Source: a bacterium (lineage in GTDB: Bacteria > ARS69). Taken from it: DNA of 17,184 nucleotides. A model generated the notes under the pieces. That model saw nothing but the letters and a program-made list of their open reading frames with translations. It had not been told where the DNA came from and did no database searches. The position numbers and the translations under genes were made by a program. The DNA lies in contig JALGZR010000102.1 of the NCBI GenBank assembly GCA_025774805.1, positions 1-17,184 of the forward strand, read 5' to 3'. How positions within the stretch are numbered: the first letter of the stretch is position 1; each line of letters starts with the position of its first letter. This document shows, piece by piece, positions 1 through 5,801 of this stretch.

Positions 1-69
1 CTCGGCATCCTCGTTCGTGATCTTTCCCTCCGCCAGCATCTCCAGGACCTTCTTCGTTTCGCGCGACAT
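1..69 (-). CDS. SHOCT-like / LiaX-YvlB N-terminal domain protein (partial, runs off left edge)
   Basis: Only the first 23 codons are in the window, read leftward from an ATG at 69. They begin MSRETKKVLEMLAEGKI and continue TNEDAE. This short helix-turn-helix segment, 'K-V-L-E-M-L-A-E-G-K-I-T-x-E-x-A', is typical of the SHOCT-like N-terminus found on YvlB/LiaX-type and DUF4097 proteins, which are often linked to cell-envelope stress. A strong Shine-Dalgarno (AAGGAGAT, about 5 nt before the ATG) fixes the start. The gene follows the small membrane protein gene by 42 nt and is probably third in the DUF2089 operon. The rest of the protein, and so its real function, is outside the window. Confidence 0.7.
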   Translation of the reverse strand, partial: MSRETKKVLEMLAEGKITNEDAE

Positions 70-111
70 GACGTATCTCCTTCCCATTCGCGACTCTCTC
101 GCGAGTTGCGG

Positions 112-378
112 TCAGAGGAACCAAACGAGCAGGCGAATGTCGTCCGACGAGCAGACGTCGAGCCTCAATCCGCGCAGCTGACAGAGGGCGTGCAGAGCGG
201 CTCTCGCCCCCGCGTGCCGGCCCGTCGTCGACCCCGGCCGGCGCCGAAGCGCATCCGCGAGACGGACTCCGCCGATCGCCAGGACCACGAAGGGCCAGAG
301 CAGGAAGAGCGGCAGGGGGAGGGGGAGGAGCCACCGCCTCCGCGGGCCGATCGCGACCAGGGCGAGCGCCGGCATCAT
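112..378 (-). CDS. Small membrane protein coupled to DUF2089 gene
   Basis: This 88-residue product starts MMPALALVAIGPRRRW. It has one or two closely spaced hydrophobic stretches (about residues 4-10 and 16-38, rich in L, P and F), followed by a basic stretch (RRR at 45-47) and a more polar tail with two cysteines (66 and 76). The ATG at 378 overlaps the TGA stop of the DUF2089 gene as ATGA, so its translation is probably coupled. I recognise no named family. Small hypothetical membrane proteins between a DUF2089 gene and a SHOCT/DUF4097 gene are a common arrangement, which supports a real gene despite the small size. A role as membrane anchor or sensor partner is inference. Confidence 0.6.
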   Translation of the reverse strand: MMPALALVAIGPRRRWLLPLPLPLFLLWPFVVLAIGGVRLADALRRRPGSTTGRHAGARAALHALCQLRGLRLDVCSSDDIRLLVWFL

Positions 379-728
379 CCGGAGAGCTCCTCCAGCGCCC
401 GCTCGATGGAGATCTCGCCGCGCTCCAACCGCTCGAGGACGAGCTCGTTCGGGGATGGGACGTCGAAGCTCCGGTCCAACTGGGACGCGAGGGCGTTCAG
501 ACGGTTCTTCACCGTCGGATAGCTGATTCCGAAGAGATGCTCCATCTTCTTGATTGACCCGTGGTGCCGCACGAAGGCCACCACAAACACCTGGTCCTCG
601 AGAGAGAGACGGGCGAGGGCGGGAACCTGGAAGTCCGTCTCCATTCTCAAGTTGCAGCTCGGACAGACCATTCGGCTCACCGTCATCGGCCGATCGCAGT
701 TGGTGCAGCGGGCTTTGGATATGTCCAT
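375..728 (-). CDS. DUF2089 family zinc-ribbon/HTH protein
   Basis: The product is 117 residues. The N-terminus holds a zinc ribbon with two CxxC pairs (CTNCDRP at about 8-14 and CPSCNLRM at about 22-29). A helical region follows (LSLEDQVFVVAFVRHHGSIK, then MEHLFGISYPTVKNRLNAL), which reads as a helix-turn-helix. The C-terminus (LERLERGEISIERALEEL) is a SHOCT-like helix pair. This order matches DUF2089, a family of presumed small DNA-binding regulators with no well-defined target. The ATG at 728 is preferred over the upstream in-frame ATG at 818 because AGAAAGGA lies just before it and the extra upstream residues would cover the promoter. It is first in a leftward operon with the membrane and SHOCT-like genes, which suggests an envelope-related regulatory module (inference). 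Confidence 0.85.
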   Translation of the reverse strand: MDISKARCTNCDRPMTVSRMVCPSCNLRMETDFQVPALARLSLEDQVFVVAFVRHHGSIKKMEHLFGISYPTVKNRLNALASQLDRSFDVPSPNELVLERLERGEISIERALEELSG

Positions 729-750
729 TCTCCGATTCCTTTCTGAGCCC

Positions 751-779
751 AATATCGCCGATCGAATTAGAAATGTCAA
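751..779 (-). promoter_or_regulatory. Sigma70-type promoter of the DUF2089 operon
   Basis: On the minus strand a perfect TTGACA (779-774) is followed after 17 nt by GATATT (756-751, 4/6 to TATAAT). It lies in the only AT-rich patch of a GC-rich gap. Transcription would start near 744, giving a leader of roughly 15 nt before the ATG at 728. Confidence 0.65.
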
Positions 780-1132
780 TATACTGATCAAGAAAATTAA
801 TCCGAGGCAGGCCGGCACGGGAGCACGGGGAGCGGAGGCCCGGCCGGAGGGATCCCGGGGACCCGGGGGGGCTGCGGTGACGGCCGGCTCCGGGGGCCGG
901 CCGGGCCGGCGAGGGCGGGTGTCGCGATCGCGCGACCCGGGCGCGCGGGCGAGCGCCGCGGGGGTTCCCCCGGACGGGGTTCCGGTTGGCCCCCCGGGGG
1001 TCCTTGATTAGAGTCTCCTCCGCATCCGCTCGCGCGAGCCGCGTCCCGTCCGAGAGAACTGCCCCCCGATGGGCCGTCTCCGATCCCGAACCCCGGCCGC
1101 CGACCCGCTGCCGCCGCAAAGGCTGGAGAGAG
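780..1132. other. GC-rich divergent intergenic region with hairpins
   Basis: The gap between the DUF2089 start and the glycosyltransferase start spans 729-1132 and has no convincing gene. Open frames across it translate to low-complexity G/P/R/A runs. It holds a perfect 7-bp hairpin (882-888 with 896-902), a 6-bp GTCGCG/CGCGAC hairpin in the 919-935 area, and a near-palindrome of C and G runs at 988-1003. I see no clear promoter for the rightward glycosyltransferase gene here. Confidence 0.5.
892..919 (+). other. Potential G-quadruplex motif
   Basis: Four G-runs occur on the plus strand at 892-896, 903-905, 913-915 and 917-919, with loops of 6, 7 and 1 nt. This fits the usual G3+/N1-7 rule. 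The first run overlaps the right arm of the 882-902 hairpin, so the two structures could not form together. It lies about 215 nt upstream of the glycosyltransferase start. In such GC-rich DNA it could be chance. Confidence 0.35.
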
Positions 1133-2773
1133 ATGCAGGCTAGGGTCCTTCTCGCCGTCGGAACCCTCGTGGCCCTCGGCCTGGCCTGGAGCAACCGATT
1201 CCTCCAGGACGACGCCTACATCGTCTTCCACTACGCGCGGAATCTGGCCGAGGGGCGGGGGCTGACCTGGTTCGGGGAGCGGATCGAGGGATATACCGAC
1301 TTCCTCTGGGTCCTGTGGATCCGCCTGGGGATTCTGTTTCGGGCGGATCCGCCCGCCTGGTCGCAGTTCGGGGGGTTGCTCGCCCTGGTCTGGGTCCTGC
1401 ACTCCTTCTGGCACATCTCGCGGCGGCTCTTCGAGCCGCCGCTCGTGAGCTTCGCCGCCCTCCTCCTCCTCGCTACGAACCACACCTTTTCGTCGTTCGC
1501 GACGGGCGGACTCGAGACCATGCTCCAGACCGCGCTACTCTGCGGCGCGGTCCGGCGCTCTCTGGATCTCCGGGACCGCGATCGCCCGGGGGCCGGGTCG
1601 AGTGCGGCGATCTCCCTGACGCTGGCGGGCGCGATCCTCACCCGAATGGACAGCGCGGTCATCGCCGCTCCCGTCGGCGGGTGGACCCTCGTGCACCTGA
1701 TCCGCCGGCGAGCCTCTCGCGCCGTCCTGGCAGGCTTGATCGCTCCGGGCGCCGGCATCGTGGGCGGCTGGCTGATCTGGAAGCTCGGGTACTACGGACA
1801 CCTTCTTCCCAACACGTATCAGGCCAAGGTCCCGGACGGTCTCTTCCACGACGTCTCCGGTCTTCTCTACGTGCGCCATTTCTTCCAGGAGTACTGGCTC
1901 TGGCCCGTACCCGGGCTGGCCCTCGTCTCCCTGGTGGCGAGGCGGTCCCGCGTCCGGCCGCCGCCGGGGATCGGACTGCTGACGACGATCGCGATCGCCT
2001 GGTTGCTCTACGTCGCGGCCGTCGGGGGCGACTTCATGGAGTTCCGGATGCTGGTGCCGGGACTTCCCTTCCTGATTCTCGTGCTGTTCTGGCTGGTGGT
2101 CGGACCGATCGGGAAGGGGCTCGTGAGGCACCCCCTGGCCACTGCCGCGACCGTCACCGCCCTTCTCGTCGTGGGATCCGTCCAACACGGCCGGAGCTTT
2201 GCGGGGATCCGATCGGGGATCTGGGTCGACAGCCTCGACGAGCTCTCGACCTTCTACGGCGTCTACCCGGAAGAGAGGTGGGACGCGATCGGGACGAAGC
2301 TCGGGCAGGAGCTCGCGGACGCGGATCCGATTCTCGCTCTGGACGCCGTCGGAGCGATTCCGTACTTCAGCCGACTGAGAACCGTGGACATGTGGGGTCT
2401 CAACGACCGCGTGGTTCCGAGGGAGGGGACCGTCCTGCCGGAATCCAATCGACGACCGGGGCATCGACGGCACGCGACGCTTTCCTACCTGAAGGAGCGG
2501 GGCGTCCACCTCGTGATCGGTCACCCGACCGTGGTCGACCCGGCGGACTTCACGCATCCGCGGTGGGACGTCTCGCTGGCGCGGTGGACGCGCGAGATCG
2601 CCATCGGATTCAACCGGGAGGACATCGGAGTGGCCACCCTCGTCGCGATGCCGTTGGAGGAGGGTCGGTCTCTCATGATGTGGAATCTGACGCCGAGCCC
2701 GGCGCTGGACGAGGCGATCGAAGAGCGCGGATGGCTGAGAAGAAGGGTCAAGGTCCCGGACGTGCCGAACTAG
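1133..2773 (+). CDS. GT-C type membrane glycosyltransferase (AftB-like, 546 aa)
   Basis: This is a multi-pass membrane protein with a first membrane segment at residues 5-22, followed by a DD motif at 26-27 (FLQDDAYIVFHYARNLAEG) and ERIEGYTDFLWVL at 49-61. That signature is typical of the GT-C family that includes mycobacterial AftB and related polyprenyl-phosphate-sugar arabinosyl/mannosyltransferases. The two aspartates are the expected catalytic or donor-binding pair. Several more hydrophobic helices run to about residue 360. A soluble C-terminal part follows, with the family-typical ALDAVGAIPYFSRLRTVDMW and GLNDR. The ATG at 1133 is chosen because GGAGAG precedes it and the upstream extension is non-membrane filler. 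It probably transfers a lipid-linked sugar to a surface glycan or protein; the donor and acceptor cannot be told. Its TAG stop lies inside the CTAG at the left end of the first repeat element. Confidence 0.8.
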   Translation: MQARVLLAVGTLVALGLAWSNRFLQDDAYIVFHYARNLAEGRGLTWFGERIEGYTDFLWVLWIRLGILFRADPPAWSQFGGLLALVWVLHSFWHISRRLFEPPLVSFAALLLLATNHTFSSFATGGLETMLQTALLCGAVRRSLDLRDRDRPGAGSSAAISLTLAGAILTRMDSAVIAAPVGGWTLVHLIRRRASRAVLAGLIAPGAGIVGGWLIWKLGYYGHLLPNTYQAKVPDGLFHDVSGLLYVRHFFQEYWLWPVPGLALVSLVARRSRVRPPPGIGLLTTIAIAWLLYVAAVGGDFMEFRMLVPGLPFLILVLFWLVVGPIGKGLVRHPLATAATVTALLVVGSVQHGRSFAGIRSGIWVDSLDELSTFYGVYPEERWDAIGTKLGQELADADPILALDAVGAIPYFSRLRTVDMWGLNDRVVPREGTVLPESNRRPGHRRHATLSYLKERGVHLVIGHPTVVDPADFTHPRWDVSLARWTREIAIGFNREDIGVATLVAMPLEEGRSLMMWNLTPSPALDEAIEERGWLRRRVKVPDVPN

Positions 2774-2927
2774 CCCGGACCATTCATGAACGACCTGCTG
2801 CGATCGCGGATCCGCACCACCGGACGGGCGTCCTCGCGTCTCGCACCCTGCGACGTATCGTTCAGATACGACTCGGGTTCGAGCCCCTGCGGGTGCGCGA
2901 CGGCCCTTCATGAATAGTCCGGGCTAG
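2770..2927. mobile_element. MITE-like structured repeat element, copy 1 (158 bp)
   Basis: The ends are inverted repeats of 21 bp matching at 20 positions: left arm 2770-2790 (starts CTAGCCCGGAC, ends TTCATGAA) and right arm 2907-2927. The interior is non-coding and highly structured: GGACG/CGTCC hairpin (2822-2833), CGTATC/GATACG hairpin (2854-2870), GGGTTC/GAGCCC hairpin (2875-2886), the last two enclosed by a CGCACCC/GGGTGCG stem (2842-2848 with 2891-2897). A second copy lies at 10832-11015. It sits between the convergent glycosyltransferase and peptidase genes. CTAG at both outer edges is either part of the ends or a target-site duplication; being palindromic, the two cannot be told apart here. 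There is no transposase, so any mobility would be in trans. Confidence 0.75.
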
Positions 2928-2930
2928 CCT

Positions 2931-2946
2931 GCATTTCTCACGAGGC
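2931..2946. repeat. Short shared motif GCATTTCTCAC...GAGGC, copy 1
   Basis: GCATTTCTCACGAGGC lies 3 bp right of the first MITE-like element. A close relative, split by 7 extra bases, is at 5748-5770. Both lie just downstream of a leftward gene for a sorting-domain protein. It may be a fragment of another dispersed repeat. Confidence 0.4.
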
Positions 2947-2948
2947 TT

Positions 2949-2963
2949 TGCTGCTGCTGCTGC
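2949..2963. repeat. (TGC)5 trinucleotide repeat
   Basis: Five tandem TGC units lie between the first MITE-like element and the peptidase stop codon. It is short and non-coding on the annotated strand. No function is suggested. Confidence 0.5.
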
Positions 2964-2979
2964 TCGCCGCGCCGATCGG

Positions 2980-4995
2980 CTATCTCGCCAGCACCATTCT
3001 CCGGCGCAGCACCCCGTCCGGACTCACGAGTTGATAGAAATAGACCCCGCTCGCGACGGCCCGCCCCCGATCGTCGGTGCCGTCCCACACGATCGTGTGC
3101 TCACCGGCGGACCGTGAGCCCCGGTCGAGGGTCCGGACCATGCGTCCCCGAACGTCGAAGACGCGCAGGGAGACGGTCGCGGTTCGCGACAACCCGAACC
3201 GGATCCTCGTGAGCGGCCCGAACGGGTTGGGCGTGTTCTGCCCGAGCCAGGCGGGGACCCGGACGGAGAGCGGGTCCGAGACTCCCACCGGGCCCTCCGT
3301 GAAGTCGGCCAGGATCTTGTCCGCCGGGTCCATGACCAATCCGGTCGGCGGGTTCGCCACCTCGAGGTCGAACGTCTGAGTCCGCAGCGAGTCCCACACG
3401 ATGAAGCCCTGGTTCCCGCCCGTCGTCTGCACGCGCACCCGAATGGGCATCTTGTAGATCGGGTAGGACGGCGACTGGACCTGACGGACCCCGAGATGGA
3501 CGGTGTAGGGGCCCGTTCCGCTGGTCGACCAGCCGTATTCGTAGTCGGGCCGCCCCTCCTGATAGACCCAGGGATCGAAGAACCAGTTCAGATCGTCTCC
3601 GTAGACGGCCTCGGCCGCGGCGATCAGGTCCTCCGTGGTGGCATTCCCGTACTCGAAGGCGATGCGGTAGTCGAGAAGGAGCTGGAAGAAGTCCGTGTCG
3701 CCCAGGATCCACCGCAGCATGTGGAGGATCCACGCCCCCTTCTCGTACACGATCGGGTGCCAGACCCAGTCCGGATCGTAGACGGTCCCGCTCCACGGCC
3801 CGTTGTCCATGGCCAGCATGGCGAGCCGGTAGGCCAGGTTGCCGCCGAGATGCCCTTGCCACAGAGCCTCCGCGTAGGACGCGAACCCCTCGTTCAACCA
3901 GACGTGCCGCCAGTCTTCGGCCGTAACGCAATCCCCCCACCACATGTGGGCCAGCTCGTGGACCAGGACCCAGTCATAGGTGTGGTCGCCGGTGATGAGG
4001 CCCTGGGGATAGGCCACGATCGTCTGCTCCTCGACGGCCGGCCCCGGAGGGGTCGAGAACATGCCGTACTTCTCGCCGAGGAACGGATACTCCCCGAAGA
4101 CGGAGGCAAAGTACGTCATTGCCGACACCGTGATGTTGAAGCTCTCGAGCGCGTCCGAGTAGAGCTCGGGATAGACGAAGTGCTGGATGTCGGCCGACCC
4201 GCCCGTTCCGGTGTACGTCTCCTCGATGGTCACGTAGTCGGTGGCGCCGAGGGCGATGAGGTAGGGAGCGACCGGGTAGGCGTGGTCCCAAACGAACGTG
4301 CGCGTGCCGTCCCCGTTGTCGACGTTTGAGCTCAGGATTCCGTTGGAACAGGCAAGCATCGTGTCGGGAACGGTGATCGTGAGGGAAAACGTGCTCTTGT
4401 CGTCGGGAACGTCTTTGCAGGGGCGCCAGTGGTGACTGATGGGAATCACCGTCTCGACGTCGTTCGAGTAGGGAGTGCTCAGGGTATAGACGAGGGGGGT
4501 GCCTCCGTGATCCCCGAAGAGCATCGACTTGTTTCCGATCTGCGGGGGCCTGCCGTGGTAGGCGACGGACACCGAGTGCTGCGATCCGACCGCGGGAGGC
4601 GACGCGAGCGTGACGATCACCTGATCGGTCCTGTGGACGAACGGTCGCGGCGTTCCGTTCACGGTAACGCTGTCGACGGCGAGGCTGTCGGTCAGGTCGA
4701 CGGCCAGCTCGGTCAGTCCGGAGTCCGCCACCGTCACGGTCAGAACGCCGCGTCCGGTGATGGCCTGTCCGGGGAAGTCGACGACGAGCTCCAGATCGAC
4801 GTGATCGACGTCGTAGCCGTAGACCACGTCGCGCTGCCAATCCCGAAGGAAGCGGTCGGGGACGACGCGGGCGAACGCCTCCTCGGATCGCCACAGATAG
4901 CTGCGATCGACGGGAACATCGGGTTCGGCCGTCGCGGTGGCCGCGAGAGCCCCGAGAACAGGGGTCAGAACGGAGATGCCGAGGAGAATGCGGAT
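2980..4995 (-). CDS. Secreted M1-family metallopeptidase with FlgD-like C-terminal sorting domain
   Basis: The frame encodes about 671 residues. After a signal peptide (RILLGISVLTPVLGALAATA, probable cleavage after ATA) comes a beta-rich N-terminal domain. The gluzincin core has HELAHMWWGD (His346, Glu347, His350) and NEGFA with Glu369, so HExxH-18-E is intact for zinc. YEKGA (Tyr417) supplies the expected transition-state tyrosine. In place of the usual GxMEN exopeptidase motif it has GPAVEEQT. The last 90 residues (GQNTPNPFGPLTRIRFGLSR onward, VFDVRGRMVRTL, ASGVYFYQL) form a FlgD/T9SS-type C-terminal domain. The nearest standard start is GTG at 4827, but the 56 codons above it encode the signal peptide and mature N-terminus. 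No ATG, GTG or TTG occurs there before the in-frame TAG at 5043. I place the start at the ATC at 4995, preceded by AGAGAGGG at good spacing. Likely role: extracellular peptide degradation. Confidence 0.85.
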   Translation of the reverse strand: MRILLGISVLTPVLGALAATATAEPDVPVDRSYLWRSEEAFARVVPDRFLRDWQRDVVYGYDVDHVDLELVVDFPGQAITGRGVLTVTVADSGLTELAVDLTDSLAVDSVTVNGTPRPFVHRTDQVIVTLASPPAVGSQHSVSVAYHGRPPQIGNKSMLFGDHGGTPLVYTLSTPYSNDVETVIPISHHWRPCKDVPDDKSTFSLTITVPDTMLACSNGILSSNVDNGDGTRTFVWDHAYPVAPYLIALGATDYVTIEETYTGTGGSADIQHFVYPELYSDALESFNITVSAMTYFASVFGEYPFLGEKYGMFSTPPGPAVEEQTIVAYPQGLITGDHTYDWVLVHELAHMWWGDCVTAEDWRHVWLNEGFASYAEALWQGHLGGNLAYRLAMLAMDNGPWSGTVYDPDWVWHPIVYEKGAWILHMLRWILGDTDFFQLLLDYRIAFEYGNATTEDLIAAAEAVYGDDLNWFFDPWVYQEGRPDYEYGWSTSGTGPYTVHLGVRQVQSPSYPIYKMPIRVRVQTTGGNQGFIVWDSLRTQTFDLEVANPPTGLVMDPADKILADFTEGPVGVSDPLSVRVPAWLGQNTPNPFGPLTRIRFGLSRTATVSLRVFDVRGRMVRTLDRGSRSAGEHTIVWDGTDDRGRAVASGVYFYQLVSPDGVLRRRMVLAR

Positions 4996-5039
4996 GGGCT
5001 GCCCTCTCTTTCTCTGTCGACGGCCGGCGGCCCTTTTCG

Positions 5040-5045
5040 ACTATA
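5040..5045 (-). promoter_or_regulatory. Possible -10 box of the M1 peptidase gene
   Basis: TATAGT (5/6 to TATAAT) reads leftward at 5045-5040, about 45 nt above the proposed start at 4995. No good -35 hexamer lies at 16-18 nt spacing, so support is weak. Its position would put the whole signal-peptide region inside the transcript. Confidence 0.3.
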
Positions 5046-5190
5046 GCGATTCGACGGGCGGATCGCATCCGATCACGCTCCCGGCCCGGTTCTCCGTTTT
5101 TCGCCCATTTTACCCCGGCCGGTGGGTTCTTCCCCCATCCTCCCCGTGGGGAGCGAAACGAATCTCGTCGGTAGACCAAGGAGGCGTTCC

Positions 5191-5730
5191 ATGCGAACCA
5201 TGCGAGCCGCAATCTCGATCGCTTCGGCCCTTGTCGTCCTCGCCGGCGCGACGGCGCCGGACGGCCGTGAACCGGGCGGGGCGGCTCTCGAAGGCTCCCT
5301 CGCCGACTCGGGACCCGTCGCCGAGCACGGAACGTTCACGGGAGAGCTCCTTCCCGTGTTCTTCGTGAGGGACGTCCTCGTGAGCGTCGCCTTCTACCGG
5401 GCGGCGGGCTTCGAGTTGCGCCATTTCTTCGACTACGACTCCGGCGAGCAGGTCCCGGAGTGGACGAAGAGCGAGCCGGCGATCTGGGCGCTGATGGCGG
5501 CGGAAAGCTTCGAGTTCGCCCTTCACCGGACCGTGAATCCGGACGAGCTCGTCGTCGGCGGGATGCGCCACTACTTCCTGGTGGAGGACGTGGATACCCA
5601 CCGCCGGGGCGTCGTCGCCCGCGGCATCGACGCGGGAGATCTGATCGATCGACCCTGGATGCGGTTCTTTTCGGTCACGGACCCCGACGGTCACGAACTG
5701 TTCTTCGGAACGAGACCGGACGAGTCCTGA
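5191..5730 (+). CDS. Exported VOC-fold (glyoxalase/bleomycin-resistance-like) protein
   Basis: The 179-residue product starts with a signal peptide (MRTMRAAISIASALVVLAGA), then a variable linker of about 30 residues. A single vicinal-oxygen-chelate domain follows at about 54-174 (LPVFFVRDVLVSVAFYRAAG; HYFLVEDVD; FFSVTDPDGHELFFGTRP). Two beta-alpha-beta-beta-beta modules are visible. The end of the second, 'TDPDGHELFF', is the usual VOC signature with the acidic residue that often binds metal. The start at 5191 has a strong AAGGAGG 6 nt upstream; a longer frame from 5122 lacks this and would bury the signal peptide. The substrate cannot be told, and VOC proteins are mostly cytoplasmic, so the export signal is notable. 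It is divergent from the M1 peptidase gene. A CTCCCC/GGGGAG hairpin (5140-5153) lies in its presumed leader. Confidence 0.75.
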   Translation: MRTMRAAISIASALVVLAGATAPDGREPGGAALEGSLADSGPVAEHGTFTGELLPVFFVRDVLVSVAFYRAAGFELRHFFDYDSGEQVPEWTKSEPAIWALMAAESFEFALHRTVNPDELVVGGMRHYFLVEDVDTHRRGVVARGIDAGDLIDRPWMRFFSVTDPDGHELFFGTRPDES

Positions 5731-5747
5731 CGGACCCTGACGAGCCC

Positions 5748-5770
5748 GCATTTCTCACCCGTCACGAGGC
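5748..5770. repeat. Short shared motif GCATTTCTCAC...CACGAGGC, copy 2
   Basis: GCATTTCTCAC (5748-5758) and CACGAGGC (5763-5770) match the motif at 2931-2946, with 7 additional bases between the shared halves. It lies in the convergent gap between the VOC and FG-GAP genes. A small CCGTC/GACGG hairpin (5777-5794), 7 nt past the FG-GAP stop, could act as a weak terminator but lacks a U-run. Confidence 0.35.
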
Positions 5771-5801
5771 CGGCCGCCGTCCCCGGGGAGACGGATCGAC
5801 T

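Noticed and set aside
986-1132. N-terminal extension of the glycosyltransferase from a TTG at 986
   Set aside because: The added 49 residues are arginine/proline/serine-rich without domain character and lack a ribosome site, while the ATG at 1133 is preceded by GGAGAG and leads straight into the first membrane helix.
112-1194. Minus-strand open frame of 360 codons covering the DUF2089 gene
   Set aside because: Only its last 88 codons look real (the coupled membrane protein). The rest overlaps the DUF2089 gene in another frame and is low complexity.
2842-2897. tRNA-like fold in the first repeat element (GGGTTCGAGCCC resembles a T-arm)
   Set aside because: No acceptor stem with a CCA-adjacent discriminator or proper anticodon arm can be drawn at tRNA spacing, and the second copy lacks the TTC loop sequence.
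2980-4827. M1 peptidase starting at the GTG at 4827
   Set aside because: It would discard a clear signal peptide encoded in the same frame just upstream, although the protein carries a secretion-type C-terminal domain.
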